Source: Clostridia bacterium
GTDB lineage: Bacteria; Bacillota; Clostridia; Oscillospirales; CAG-272
DNA: 20,401 bases
Direction: 5' to 3'
Assembly (NCBI GenBank): GCA_017625275.1
Contig: JAGALI010000190.1
Span: 1-20,401 of the forward strand
Each line of letters opens with the position of its first letter. Position 1 is the stretch's first letter. Below are positions 6,264 through 14,180 of the stretch, piece after piece. Below the pieces are notes generated by a model. The model saw nothing but the letters and a program-made list of their open reading frames with translations. It was not told the DNA's origin and did not search any database. The position numbers and the translations under genes were made by a program.

Positions 6264-7098
6264 TATCATTATCTCCTTCATCATGCGTTGTATTGTCACC
6301 CGTCTTGTTAAGCGTAGACAGGTAAGCAAGAAATGCCAGTGAAACGGCAAAGAATGCTGTTGCGATTAAAAAAAGTATAAATGGTGGATTTTGACCCATA
6401 AGAATTGATGTTAAATTAAATCCAAAATGGAACACCATAGATGGAAAAATAGACTTAAACTCTGAGTATAGCCAGCCCATTAAAATTCCCAGCACTGTTG
6501 CATAAATTATAGCGATAGGGTTACCATGCATAAGACCAAAGATAAACGAGGTAGATATAATTGCTACCCATTTTGGTAAATGCCTTGAGAGCGTGCCTTG
6601 AATACAAACACGGAAAATAATTTCCTCAGCCAAGGGCGCCATAATGGCAACAGCAATAAACTGCATAGCGAGGCTTCCACTAGTGATTAAATCGGAGCTT
6701 GCCCCCTGCATTTCAATCCAGCTTTCTGGAAACGGAATAAAGGAAAGGAAAACTGCAATCGCATATTGACCGAAAACGCCAAGAGCTAGAGAAAGCCCCA
6801 GCACCGTTTTTGGACGGATGAAGGATACATTCATATCAAGCCCTTCAGCTGTGCTTTTCTTTTCCATTACTCTCATTAAAAGAACACAGAAAACAATTGA
6901 AATTACATTTGAAATGACAGAGATTTCAAGCGAGCGTGTCACAAGAATATCGTCAATGCTCTCGCTTGGCATGGCTATCATAAATACCACACCGAGAACG
7001 ATACCAACGAGAATTTGTGACAAAAAATATATAAGAAAATAAGCGCCAGCCTTCAAAGCATCGGCAAGGACGAGGCCTATTTTTTCTCTTTTGTCCAT
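6250..7098 (-). CDS. CPBP-family intramembrane metalloprotease
   Basis: This 282-residue multi-pass membrane protein of the CPBP (CAAX protease and bacteriocin-processing, Abi) family carries the three conserved motifs. These are EEIIFR with Glu158, Glu159 and Arg163; FGLMH with His191; and VFHFGFN with His224. About seven or eight hydrophobic segments surround them. Eukaryotic relatives (Rce1) cleave prenylated proteins; bacterial members act in bacteriocin self-immunity or peptide processing, or are of unknown role. No bacteriocin gene is next to it. I chose ATG 7098 because AGAGG lies five bases upstream and the longer in-frame start at 7161 is upstream of the predicted promoter -10 box. 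It is the first gene of the minus-strand unit and overlaps cysS by 14 nt. Confidence 0.92.
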   Translation of the reverse strand: MDKREKIGLVLADALKAGAYFLIYFLSQILVGIVLGVVFMIAMPSESIDDILVTRSLEISVISNVISIVFCVLLMRVMEKKSTAEGLDMNVSFIRPKTVLGLSLALGVFGQYAIAVFLSFIPFPESWIEMQGASSDLITSGSLAMQFIAVAIMAPLAEEIIFRVCIQGTLSRHLPKWVAIISTSFIFGLMHGNPIAIIYATVLGILMGWLYSEFKSIFPSMVFHFGFNLTSILMGQNPPFILFLIATAFFAVSLAFLAYLSTLNKTGDNTTHDEGDNDNEAL

Positions 7099-7123
7099 AA
7101 TTACCTCTAAAATCAAGATTTCA

Positions 7124-7138
7124 CAGGGGATACCCCTG
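7124..7138 (-). repeat. Small hairpin in the CPBP 5' leader
   Basis: CAGGGG and CCCCTG with a three-base spacer form a perfect inverted repeat, between the promoter and the ribosome binding site of the CPBP gene. It could modestly influence mRNA stability or translation. Confidence 0.55.
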
Positions 7139-7151
7139 CTTGCTAGGAGAT

Positions 7152-7180
7152 ATTGTAGCACAAATATTTCATTTTGTAAA
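7152..7180 (-). promoter_or_regulatory. Sigma-A-type promoter of the CPBP-cysS unit
   Basis: On the minus strand TTTACA (7180-7175) and TACAAT (7157-7152) are separated by 17 bases. A TGC directly before the -10 box gives an extended -10. It stands about 55 bases before the CPBP start and diverges from the rimP promoter. Confidence 0.82.
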
Positions 7181-7220
7181 GTTATATAATAATATATTTT
7201 TAGAAAAAATAAAAAAAGTA

Positions 7221-7249
7221 TTGCAATTTTAAAAGGCGTGTGATATAAT
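7221..7249 (+). promoter_or_regulatory. Strong sigma-A promoter of the rimP-nusA-infB operon
   Basis: TTGCAA (7221-7226) and a perfect TATAAT (7244-7249) have a 17-base spacer ending in TGA, an extended -10. The expected start of transcription is near 7256, giving a leader of about 69 nt before rimP. Confidence 0.88.
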
Positions 7250-7273
7250 AAGCACGATAATAGTATTTTTACT

Positions 7274-7308
7274 ATCTGCGAAGTCCCACCTTCGCAGATT
7301 TTCTTTTA
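7274..7308 (+). terminator. Terminator-like hairpin in the rimP leader (candidate attenuator)
   Basis: ATCTGCGAAG (7274-7283), a six-base loop and CTTCGCAGAT (7290-7299) form a perfect 10-bp stem, followed at once by TTTCTTTT. It starts only about 18 nt after the predicted transcription start and precedes the rimP ribosome binding site. No upstream plus-strand gene needs it, so it must act on this operon. A weak AT-only hairpin, ATAGTA-TTTT-TACTAT (7260-7275), abuts and slightly overlaps the 5' arm. Premature termination modulated by a factor such as NusA would make sense here. Confidence 0.75.
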
Positions 7309-7324
7309 CAAAAAGGAGATAAGA

Positions 7325-7786
7325 ATGAAGGAAAGAAAGGGAATTGTCGCAGAGGTAAGCGCGCTTGCCACACCGATAGCTGAGGAGCTAGGATATTTTA
7401 TCTGGGATGTGGAATATGAAAAGATAGGCGCAGAATACCATCTGACAATAACAATTGATAGCGAAGAGGGCATAAACATTGAGGATTGCGAAAAAATGTC
7501 ACGCGCCATTGACCCAGTGCTTGATGAGCATGACCCGATTCAGGATGAATATCATCTTGATGTGTCCTCACCTGGTATTGAAAGAGAGATAAGGACTGAT
7601 TTTCACTTATCGAAATGCATAGGCGAGACGGTGATTGCAAGGCTTTATGCACCAATAGACGGACAAAAGGCAATTGTAGGCACGCTTGAGTCGTATGATG
7701 ATGAGTCCATCACCATTAAACAAGAAAACGAAATCGTAATTCCTCGTAAGGCAATTGCGAAAATGAATATTTATTTTGAATTTTAA
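7325..7786 (+). CDS. rimP: Ribosome maturation factor RimP
   Basis: This 153-residue protein assists late maturation of the 30S ribosomal subunit. An N-terminal alpha/beta domain runs to about residue 85 and contains the family signature LDVSSPGIEREI together with YHLTITIDSEEGINIEDC. An Sm-like C-terminal beta domain follows (GETVIARLYAPIDG, VGTLESYDDESITI). The size is typical. AAGGAG lies six bases before the ATG. It is the first gene of the conserved rimP-nusA-ylxR-ylxQ-infB operon, with nusA starting 15 bases after its stop, and so is expected to be transcribed from the extended -10 promoter through the leader hairpin. Confidence 0.96.
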   Translation: MKERKGIVAEVSALATPIAEELGYFIWDVEYEKIGAEYHLTITIDSEEGINIEDCEKMSRAIDPVLDEHDPIQDEYHLDVSSPGIEREIRTDFHLSKCIGETVIARLYAPIDGQKAIVGTLESYDDESITIKQENEIVIPRKAIAKMNIYFEF

Positions 7787-7801
7787 AAGGAGAAATATAA
7801 A

Positions 7802-8869
7802 ATGAACAACGAATTTTTTGAGGCACTTGACCTTCTCGAAAGAGAAAGACACATTCCAAAGGAGTATATGATTGAAAAGGTTGAGGCAGCACTTGCAGCA
7901 GCCTGCAAGAAGGAGTACGGAGTTGCGAGCATTACCGTGGTTATCGACCCAGAAAAGAGAGATATGAAGGTATATCGTAAGTACAAGATTGTTGCCGAGG
8001 TTGAGGACCCAACCGTAGAAATCACAAAGGAGCAAATTGAGGCGCTTGAGGCAGAGAGAAAGGCGGCAGGCATTAAGCACAAGACTCGCTCAAGAAAGCG
8101 TAGCGTAGGTGCTGATTATGAGTATGAGCTTCATACAAAGGAATTTCGTCGCTTAAGCGCACAAAACGCAAAGCAGGTAATCGTACAGGCTATTCGTGAG
8201 GCTGAAAAGTCAAGACAGGCAAGAGAGTACGAGGAGAGAAAGGGCGAGATAATGTCCGCCATCGTAACCAAGGTTGAGGATAGCACAGGAAATGTTGTTG
8301 TAGATACAGGCATTTCTCAGGCAGTTCTCCCAAGGAATGAGCAAATTCCTGGCGAGGTTCTTCGTGTTGACGACAGAATCAAGGTTTACGCATTTCAGGT
8401 AAATGCAGCCTCTGAGCGTGGGCCACTTGTTTCCCTTACAAGAGTTCACCCAGACCTTGTGAAGCGTCTTTTCGAGGCTGAGGTTCCAGAAATTCAAGAC
8501 GGAACAGTTATTATTAAGAACATCTGTCGTGAGGCAGGCTCAAGAACAAAGATTGCCGTTTACTCAAGAGATGAGAGCGTTGATGCTGTTGGCGCTTGTA
8601 TCGGTAATCGTGGCGCAAGAATAAACGCAGTAGTAGATGAGCTAAATGGCGAAAAGATAGATGTAATTCCATATAGCGATGACCCAACAGAATACATTAA
8701 GGCAGCACTTTTGCCAGCTAGCGTTAAGAGAGTTGATATTGAGAATGAGCGCAGTGCAAGAGTAGTAGTAGCACCTGACCAGCTTTCACTTGCTATCGGC
8801 AAGCAGGGACAAAACGCACGCCTTGCAGCAAGGCTTACAGGCTGTAAGATTGATATTAAGAGCGAGTAA
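7802..8869 (+). CDS. nusA: Transcription termination/antitermination factor NusA
   Basis: This 355-residue RNA polymerase-binding factor modulates pausing, intrinsic termination and antitermination. The N-terminal domain (from MNNEFFEALDLLERERHIPK) is followed by an S1 domain at about 140-205 (GEIMSAIVTKVEDSTGNVVV). Two KH domains then follow: VGACIGNRGARINAVVDEL near 262-280, and LAIGKQGQNARLAARLTG near the C-terminus. It ends right after KH2 and lacks the acidic repeats of proteobacterial NusA, as is normal in Firmicutes. Between the N-terminal domain strands there is a basic stretch, KHKTRSRKRSV (about 99-109), where many homologues are less charged. AAAAGGAG lies nine bases ahead of the ATG. 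ylxR starts two bases after the stop. Confidence 0.97.
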   Translation: MNNEFFEALDLLERERHIPKEYMIEKVEAALAAACKKEYGVASITVVIDPEKRDMKVYRKYKIVAEVEDPTVEITKEQIEALEAERKAAGIKHKTRSRKRSVGADYEYELHTKEFRRLSAQNAKQVIVQAIREAEKSRQAREYEERKGEIMSAIVTKVEDSTGNVVVDTGISQAVLPRNEQIPGEVLRVDDRIKVYAFQVNAASERGPLVSLTRVHPDLVKRLFEAEVPEIQDGTVIIKNICREAGSRTKIAVYSRDESVDAVGACIGNRGARINAVVDELNGEKIDVIPYSDDPTEYIKAALLPASVKRVDIENERSARVVVAPDQLSLAIGKQGQNARLAARLTGCKIDIKSE

Positions 8870-8871
8870 TT

Positions 8872-9141
8872 ATGGAAAAAATTAAAAAGATTCCACAGCG
8901 CAAATGTCTGGGCTGTATGGAAACCTTTCCAAAGAAGGAGCTAATCCGTGTGGTTCGCACTCCTGAGGGGGAGGTTTGTATAGATACAGTCGGCAAAAAA
9001 GCAGGCAGAGGCGCATATATCTGTAAAAAGGAAGCCTGCTTGAAAAAAGCAGTAAGGGCAAAAAGATTACAAACAAATCTCGAGGTTACAATCTCGGAGG
9101 AGCTTTTATCTGAGCTTGCAAAGGAGATAACTATTGAATAA
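8872..9141 (+). CDS. ylxR: YlxR-family RNA-binding protein (RnpM)
   Basis: This 89-residue small basic protein has the YlxR hallmarks KIPQRKCLGCMETFPKKEL, with a CxxC pair, and KAGRGAYICKKEACL, with GRGAY and two further cysteines. In Firmicutes this protein has been linked to RNase P, which it binds and modulates (name RnpM), and to transcription of many genes. Its place between nusA and ylxQ is the standard one. The start lies two bases after the nusA stop with only a weak ribosome binding site, so coupling to nusA translation is likely. Confidence 0.93.
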   Translation: MEKIKKIPQRKCLGCMETFPKKELIRVVRTPEGEVCIDTVGKKAGRGAYICKKEACLKKAVRAKRLQTNLEVTISEELLSELAKEITIE

Positions 9142-9448
9142 ATTTTTATTAATGCTAGGCCTGTGTCGCAGGGCAGGCGCGCTAGTAATCGGCACCCCTA
9201 TGGTGACAGAAGCACTCCCAAAGGGTAAAATATCCGTCGTTTATTATGCGTCTGACGCATCAGCTAACACAGAAAAGAAAATTACTGATAAATGTAAATT
9301 TTATGGTGTACAATGTATAAAGCTACCTATTTCGTCTGATGAAATTTCACACGCAATAGGAAAAAGTGGTGCGGTATGTGCGCTGGGAATAGCAGATGAA
9401 AGTTTTTCACGCAAGCTCACCAGCCTGATTAATGAGGAAAAGAGGTAA
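9134..9448 (+). CDS. ylxQ: YlxQ, L7Ae/L30e-family RNA-binding protein
   Basis: This 104-residue member of the ribosomal L7Ae/L30e/S12e/Gadd45 family, whose members bind kink-turn RNA, opens with FLLMLGLCRRAGALVIGTPMV and has the core VVYYASDASANTEKKI. A hydrophobic strand CIKLPISSDEISHAIGKSG follows, and the end is CALGIADESF. The start is TTG 9134, with AAGGAG seven bases upstream, overlapping the end of ylxR by 8 nt. No ATG lies near the beginning of the conserved region. The cellular RNA target is not established. Position just before infB is conserved in Firmicutes. Confidence 0.92.
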   Translation: MNKFLLMLGLCRRAGALVIGTPMVTEALPKGKISVVYYASDASANTEKKITDKCKFYGVQCIKLPISSDEISHAIGKSGAVCALGIADESFSRKLTSLINEEKR

Positions 9449-9455
9449 TGGATAG

Positions 9456-12107
9456 ATGGCAGCTGTAATTAAGGTTAAGGATTTCGCAAAGAATTTTGGA
9501 TTAGATACAAAGGAAGTAATTGAGCTTGTTGAGGGCTCAGGGGTTTTCGATAAGGCAGTCGTTGGTGACACCATTGAGATGACAATTGCAAACGCAATTG
9601 CAAATCGTCTTACGCTTATGTGTGAGAATGTAAAGATGGCAGACTACCTTGACAAGAAAACCGACATTCCACAGGGTGCTGTAAGAAAGCCAAAGGCTGA
9701 GCCAAAGAAGGAAGAGCCAAAGGCAGAGGTTAAAAAGGAAGCGCCAAAGCCAGAGGCCAAGAAGGCAGAGCCTAAGCAAGAGCCTAAGCCTGCACCAAAG
9801 GCTGAGGAAAAGAAGGAAGAGCCAAAGGCAGAGCCTAAGAGGGAAGAGCCAAAGGCAGAGGTTAAAAAGGAAGCACCAAGGGCTGACGCACCAAGGGCAA
9901 AGAGCGCTGAGGAAATTCGCCAAAGGGCAGAGCAGGCGCGCCCACAGCAACAGCCACAGCAAAAGAGAGATGGTGCTGGCTTTGACAGACGCGACCAAAG
10001 AAACGACAGACAAGACCAAAGAAACGGCGATAGAGGCGGTAAGCCACAGGGTGGCTTCCAGCCAAAGAAGGACTTTGCTCCTCAGCAAAGACCTCAACCA
10101 AAGCCACAGCAGAGTGAAAACACTGTTGTTAAGAAGAAAACAGGTGCAACACGCGTTGTTGATACAAGAGGTGGCGCAAGCGTTGACCTCTCAAAATATG
10201 ATGAAAGACTTGATAGCTATGGCTCATATGATAACTATGGCTCAGGCAAGCAAAAGCTAAAGAAGCAAAACAGACAGGACGCCCGTCCATCTAAGAAGGA
10301 TAGAGAGCGTCTTGAGCAGGAAAAGATTAAGCGTGCAGCGTTTGAAAAGGCAAAGAACACTCAGCTTTCAATCACAGTTTCTGATGAAATCACAGTTGGT
10401 GAGCTTGCATCTCGTCTTAAGGTTACCTCAAGCGAGGTAATTAAGCGCCTTATGATGATGGGCGTTATGGCAACCGTAAACCAAATCGTTGACTATGATA
10501 CAGCATATCTTATCGCTGACGAGCTTGGTGTTAAGGTTTCCAAGGAGGTTGTTGTTACAATCGAGGAAAAGCTATTTGACGAGACAGAGGACGATGCAAC
10601 AAGCCTTGTTGAGCGCGCACCAGTTGTTTGCGTAATGGGTCACGTTGACCATGGTAAGACATCAGTTCTTGATGCTATCAGAAACGCAAATGTAACAGCT
10701 GGAGAGGCTGGTGGTATCACTCAGCACATCGGTGCGTATAGCGTTGTTATAAATGGCAAGCCAATCACATTCCTTGACACCCCAGGACACGAGGCATTTA
10801 CTGCAATGCGTCTTCGTGGTGCAATGGCAACTGATATTGCAATCATCGTGGTTGCAGCTGACGACGGAATTATGCCTCAGACAGTTGAGGCAATCAACCA
10901 TGCTAAGGCAGCAGGCGTTGATATTATCGTAGCAATCAATAAGATGGATAAGCCAACAGCTAATCCAGATGCAATTAAGCAGGAGCTAACACAATACGAC
11001 CTTGTTCCAGAGGAATGGGGTGGAGATGTTATTTGCGTTCCTGTATCAGCAAAGACAAGAATGGGTCTTGACGACCTTCTTGAAACAATCCTTCTTGTAG
11101 CAGAGGTTAAGGAGCTTAAGGCAAATCCAAATCGTCGTGCAAAGGGTATTGTTATTGAGGCTAAGCTTGATAAGGGTCGTGGACCTGTTGCAACAGTTCT
11201 TGTTCAAAACGGAACTCTTAACAGCGGTGATGTAGTTATTGCAGGCACAGCCGTAGGACACGTAAGAGCGATGACTGACCACACAGGTAAGGCTGTTAAG
11301 CAGGCTGGCCCAAGTAAGGCAGTTGAGATTATCGGTCTTGCAGAGGTTCCTCTCGCTGGCGACGAGTTCAATGCAGTTGAGGACGAAAGAATGGCAAGAG
11401 AGCTTGCTGAGCAGAGAAAGGCAAAGGCTAAGGAGGAAATCTTCAAGGCTAATGCTAAGCTCAATCTTGATGATTTGTTTGCTCAAATCAGCGAGGGCGC
11501 AAAGGAAATCAATGTTATTGTTAAGGCAGACGTTGGTGGTAGTGCAGAGGCAGTTAAGGCATCACTTGTTAAGCTCTCAAATGCAGAGGTTAAGGTTAGC
11601 GTTATCCACACAGGTGTTGGTGGAATTACCGAAAGCGATGTAATGCTCGCAGCAGCGTCTAATGCAATTATTGTGGGCTTTAATGTTCGCCCTGATAAGA
11701 GCGCGCTTGATTCTGCAGCAAGACAAAATGTAGATATAAGAACACACAGAATTATTTACGAAATTATAGAGGAGATGGAGGCTGCCATGAAGGGTATGCT
11801 TGCACCAACCTATAAGGAAGTAATTAATGGTCACGCAGAGGTAAGACAAACAATAAGAGTACCAAATGTTGGAACAATCGCAGGAAGCTATGTTCAGGAC
11901 GGTAAGGTAACAAGACAGTCACAGATTCGTGTAATTCGTGATGGCGTAGTAATATTTGAGGACAAAATCTCCTCACTTCGTCGCTTTAAGGACGATGTAA
12001 AGGATGTAGCAGCAGGCTACGAGTGTGGTATTGGACTTGACAAGTTCAACGACATTAAGGAGGGCGACATTCTCGAGGCATTCACAATGGAGGAAATCGA
12101 GAGATAA
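9456..12107 (+). CDS. infB: Translation initiation factor IF-2
   Basis: This 883-residue GTPase brings fMet-tRNA to the 30S subunit and promotes subunit joining. An N-terminal winged-helix-like segment ([20 protein letters not shown]) leads into a Lys/Glu/Pro-rich linker (about 77-150) and a Gln/Arg/Asp-rich stretch (about 155-225). A second IF2_N module follows ([21 protein letters not shown]). The G domain has GHVDHGKT at about 395, DTPGHEAF at about 441, NKMD at about 495 and SAK later. Domains II to IV follow, including [24 protein letters not shown] sequence (here [10 protein letters not shown]) in the C-terminal domain. AAGAGG lies about ten bases before the ATG; an ATG at 9448 is out of frame. 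The gene closes the operon, and rbfA, its usual downstream neighbour, is absent here. Confidence 0.97.
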   Translation: MAAVIKVKDFAKNFGLDTKEVIELVEGSGVFDKAVVGDTIEMTIANAIANRLTLMCENVKMADYLDKKTDIPQGAVRKPKAEPKKEEPKAEVKKEAPKPEAKKAEPKQEPKPAPKAEEKKEEPKAEPKREEPKAEVKKEAPRADAPRAKSAEEIRQRAEQARPQQQPQQKRDGAGFDRRDQRNDRQDQRNGDRGGKPQGGFQPKKDFAPQQRPQPKPQQSENTVVKKKTGATRVVDTRGGASVDLSKYDERLDSYGSYDNYGSGKQKLKKQNRQDARPSKKDRERLEQEKIKRAAFEKAKNTQLSITVSDEITVGELASRLKVTSSEVIKRLMMMGVMATVNQIVDYDTAYLIADELGVKVSKEVVVTIEEKLFDETEDDATSLVERAPVVCVMGHVDHGKTSVLDAIRNANVTAGEAGGITQHIGAYSVVINGKPITFLDTPGHEAFTAMRLRGAMATDIAIIVVAADDGIMPQTVEAINHAKAAGVDIIVAINKMDKPTANPDAIKQELTQYDLVPEEWGGDVICVPVSAKTRMGLDDLLETILLVAEVKELKANPNRRAKGIVIEAKLDKGRGPVATVLVQNGTLNSGDVVIAGTAVGHVRAMTDHTGKAVKQAGPSKAVEIIGLAEVPLAGDEFNAVEDERMARELAEQRKAKAKEEIFKANAKLNLDDLFAQISEGAKEINVIVKADVGGSAEAVKASLVKLSNAEVKVSVIHTGVGGITESDVMLAAASNAIIVGFNVRPDKSALDSAARQNVDIRTHRIIYEIIEEMEAAMKGMLAPTYKEVINGHAEVRQTIRVPNVGTIAGSYVQDGKVTRQSQIRVIRDGVVIFEDKISSLRRFKDDVKDVAAGYECGIGLDKFNDIKEGDILEAFTMEEIER
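9710..9874 (+). repeat. 33-bp direct repeat in the IF-2 linker
   Basis: A 33-bp stretch at 9710-9742 is repeated identically at 9842-9874, with further partial copies between (around 9812). It encodes [15 protein letters not shown] sequence. This is low-complexity linker DNA able to expand or contract in frame. Confidence 0.8.
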
Positions 12108-12132
12108 GCCTTTGTCAGATATAAGTAAAAAG

Positions 12133-12157
12133 GCCTCACGCAATGTGAGGCTTTATT
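12133..12157 (+). terminator. Terminator after infB
   Basis: GCCTCAC (12133-12139) and GTGAGGC (12145-12151) form a perfect 7-bp stem with a five-base loop, followed by TTTATT. The short U-tract suggests incomplete termination, allowing some read-through into the phosphoesterase gene, for which I see no promoter. Confidence 0.75.
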
Positions 12158-12180
12158 ACAAATAAGAAAGGGGGAAGGAT

Positions 12181-12960
12181 ATGAGATACTATGTGGTGGC
12201 AGACATTCACGGCTTTTACAGTCTTACAATAAAGGCGCTTGAGGAAAAGGGCTTTTTTGACGACAAGGGTGAGAAAAAGCTAGTTATTTGTGGTGATATG
12301 CTTGACCGAGGTGATGAGCCAAAAAAGCTACAATCATTCATACTTGACCTTCTTTCAAGGGACGAGGTTATCTTGATTCGTGGAAATCACGAGGATTTGA
12401 TGGAGGAAATGATAGAAAATCTTTATGAATATCTACCAGCGCTATCATTTACTCACCACAGTCACAATGGCACGCTTGACACAGCGATGACGCTTACTAA
12501 AATGAGTAAGCGTGACATTGAGCAAAGTCCAGAGACCTTTAGACAAAGGGCGTGGGATACTCCTTATATGAGAGAGATAATTCCAAGCTCGCTTGACTAT
12601 TACGAAACGGAGAATTATATCTTCGTTCACGGCTACATACCCTGCGAGGAGGTGCTTGTCGGCAAGGACAAGAAGCGCTATTTCCCCTTGGAGCATTGGC
12701 GCGAGGCTGGCAGTAAGGCATGGGAGAGGGCTAGATGGATAAACGGCATGGACGCATGGAAAAATGGTGGTAAAATAGAGGGAAAAACCATCGTTTGTGG
12801 ACACTTCCACTCCTCGTGGGGACATGCAAATTTAGATGGCAAGGGAAGCGAGTGGGGTGAGGACGCAATATTCACACCATATATTGCAGATGGAATAATA
12901 TCTCTTGACAGCGCAACCCCCCACACTAAAATGGTAAGCTGTATAGTAATCGAGGATTAA
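12181..12960 (+). CDS. Metallophosphoesterase, calcineurin/PPP-like
   Basis: This 259-residue protein has the dimetal phosphoesterase signature in order: VVADIHG (Asp8, His10), CGDMLDRGD (Asp39, Asp42, Arg43), RGNHED (Asn69, His70), then FVHGYIP and VCGHFHSSWGH supplying further metal-binding histidines. GDxxDRG and GNHE are the pattern of PPP-type serine/threonine phosphatases and of diadenosine tetraphosphatases such as ApaH/PrpE. The substrate could be phosphoprotein, Ap4A or another phosphate ester; I cannot decide. An AGGGGGAAGG ribosome binding site precedes the ATG. It stands alone between two terminators and no sigma-A promoter is evident in 12108-12180, so it may depend on read-through from infB. 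Confidence 0.88.
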   Translation: MRYYVVADIHGFYSLTIKALEEKGFFDDKGEKKLVICGDMLDRGDEPKKLQSFILDLLSRDEVILIRGNHEDLMEEMIENLYEYLPALSFTHHSHNGTLDTAMTLTKMSKRDIEQSPETFRQRAWDTPYMREIIPSSLDYYETENYIFVHGYIPCEEVLVGKDKKRYFPLEHWREAGSKAWERARWINGMDAWKNGGKIEGKTIVCGHFHSSWGHANLDGKGSEWGEDAIFTPYIADGIISLDSATPHTKMVSCIVIED

Positions 12961-12968
12961 AGCAAGAG

Positions 12969-13001
12969 CAGACACAGGTAAAGGCCTGTGTCTGTTTTTT
13001 T
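12969..13001 (+). terminator. Strong intrinsic terminator after the phosphoesterase
   Basis: CAGACACAGG (12969-12978) and CCTGTGTCTG (12985-12994) form a perfect 10-bp stem with a six-base loop, followed by seven T residues. Confidence 0.95.
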
Positions 13002-13035
13002 ATGTGTTTTCGCAAATATTAACTAATAGGATAAG

Positions 13036-13067
13036 AGCAAGGGGTTTAATAATTCCTTGCTTTTTTT
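13036..13067 (+). terminator. Second terminator-like hairpin before ldh
   Basis: AGCAAGG (13036-13042) pairs with CCTTGCT (13055-13061) across a 12-base loop and is followed by a T-run to 13067. It lies 35 bases beyond the first terminator and upstream of the ldh promoter, so it probably backs up termination. Confidence 0.72.
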
Positions 13068-13112
13068 GCGCGCCGTGCGTTTGTGAATTTTTTGGAAAAT
13101 GTTGGCTTTTTA

Positions 13113-13141
13113 TTGAAAATAAAAAAAGTATATGTTAATAT
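13113..13141 (+). promoter_or_regulatory. Probable promoter of the ldh operon
   Basis: TTGAAA (13113-13118) and TAATAT (13136-13141) are 17 bases apart, with TGT before the -10 box (extended -10). A TATAAT at 13139-13144 is a better -10 match but would need a 20-base spacer. Both would start transcription within a few bases of each other. Confidence 0.68.
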
Positions 13142-13196
13142 AATTGTGATAAAAGCTTGCTTTTTGGAAATATTAAGACAAAAAAGGAGATGCATT

Positions 13197-14150
13197 ATGA
13201 ACGAGTATATTAACCCAAGAAAGGTTGCTATGATTGGCTGTGGCTTTGTTGGCTCGGCTAGCGTTTTTGCACTTATGCAAAGTGGACTTTTCAGCGAAAT
13301 AGTTTTAATAGATGCTGACATGGAAAAGGCACAGGGTGAGGCTATGGATATAAGCCATGGTATACCCTTCACAAGACATATGAAGATATATGCAGGCACA
13401 TATGATGACATAACAGATGCCCACATTATAATTATATCAGCAGGCGCAGGACAAAAGCCTGGAGAAACAAGGCTTGACCTTGTTCACAAGAATGTGGCAA
13501 TCTTCAAGAAAATCATACCCGAAATTTCAAAAAGAGGATGCGAGGGCGTGCTTCTTATCGTATCAAACCCTGTTGACATTTTGACACAGGTTGCAATAAA
13601 GCTCTCTGGCTTTCCAGAGCATAGAGTAATCGGCTCAGGAACTGTGCTTGATACAGCAAGGCTTAAATATCAGCTTGGTGAGCATCTTATGGTCGATAGC
13701 CGAAGCGTGCACGCATTTATAATCGGCGAGCATGGAGATAGCGAGGTTGTTGCTTGGTCAAGCGCGAATGTGTCAGGAATTGCCCTTGATAATTTCTGTG
13801 AAATGAGGGGACACTTCTGTCACGAGCAGGCGACGGAGGAAATCGCCAATAAGGTTAAAAACAGCGCATATGAAATAATTAATAGAAAGCGCGCGACCTA
13901 CTATGGAATTGCCACCAGCGTTAAGAGAATTTGCGAGGTTATTGCAAGAGACGAAAAATCAATTCTTCCAGTATCACATATGATGCATGGTCAGCACGGA
14001 ATTGACGGAGTGGTGCTTGGAATGCCAGCAATTATCGGTAGCGACGGAATAGAGGCAGATGTTCCAATTTCTCTAAACGACGAGGAAAGAGAAAGCCTAC
14101 AAAGAAGTGCTGACGCACTGAAGGAAATATTTGACAAGCTAGATATATAA
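13197..14150 (+). CDS. ldh: L-lactate dehydrogenase
   Basis: This 317-residue cytosolic enzyme reduces pyruvate to L-lactate with NADH, regenerating NAD+ in fermentation. The Rossmann motif GCGFVGSASVFALM (14-27) and NAD-binding Asp39 are followed by GAGQKPGETR. There Gln86 occupies the specificity position that is Gln in lactate and Arg in malate dehydrogenases. Arg92, Asn124, Asp152, Arg155 and the catalytic His179 in GEHGDSE complete the active site. Length is standard. ATG 13197 has AAGGAG seven bases upstream; an in-frame ATG at 13083 would start before the promoter and is rejected. It heads a group with a flavin-reductase-like gene 30 bases downstream. Allosteric control by fructose 1,6-bisphosphate is known in the family but not shown here. 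Confidence 0.95.
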   Translation: MNEYINPRKVAMIGCGFVGSASVFALMQSGLFSEIVLIDADMEKAQGEAMDISHGIPFTRHMKIYAGTYDDITDAHIIIISAGAGQKPGETRLDLVHKNVAIFKKIIPEISKRGCEGVLLIVSNPVDILTQVAIKLSGFPEHRVIGSGTVLDTARLKYQLGEHLMVDSRSVHAFIIGEHGDSEVVAWSSANVSGIALDNFCEMRGHFCHEQATEEIANKVKNSAYEIINRKRATYYGIATSVKRICEVIARDEKSILPVSHMMHGQHGIDGVVLGMPAIIGSDGIEADVPISLNDEERESLQRSADALKEIFDKLDI

Positions 14151-14180
14151 AAGCCCAAGGGGCTACATAAAGGAGCTAAT

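Noticed and set aside
6250..7161. CPBP gene as part of a bacteriocin or abortive-infection system
   Set aside because: No precursor peptide, transporter or toxin gene is adjacent; the neighbours are housekeeping genes.
9537..10097. 186-codon Leu/Trp-rich minus-strand frame opposite infB
   Set aside because: It is the antisense of the Lys/Glu/Pro-rich linker codons, which automatically gives hydrophobic-looking sequence; not a membrane protein.
12133..12157. Possible riboswitch or sRNA after infB
   Set aside because: Only a single short hairpin with a T-run is present; a terminator explains it.
13113..13144. TTGAAA with TATAAT at 20-base spacing as the ldh promoter
   Set aside because: The spacer is too long for sigma-A; the overlapping TAATAT at 17 bases with extended TG fits better.
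13083..13196. N-terminal extension of lactate dehydrogenase
   Set aside because: It would begin before the predicted promoter and adds residues absent from the family; ATG 13197 has a good ribosome binding site.
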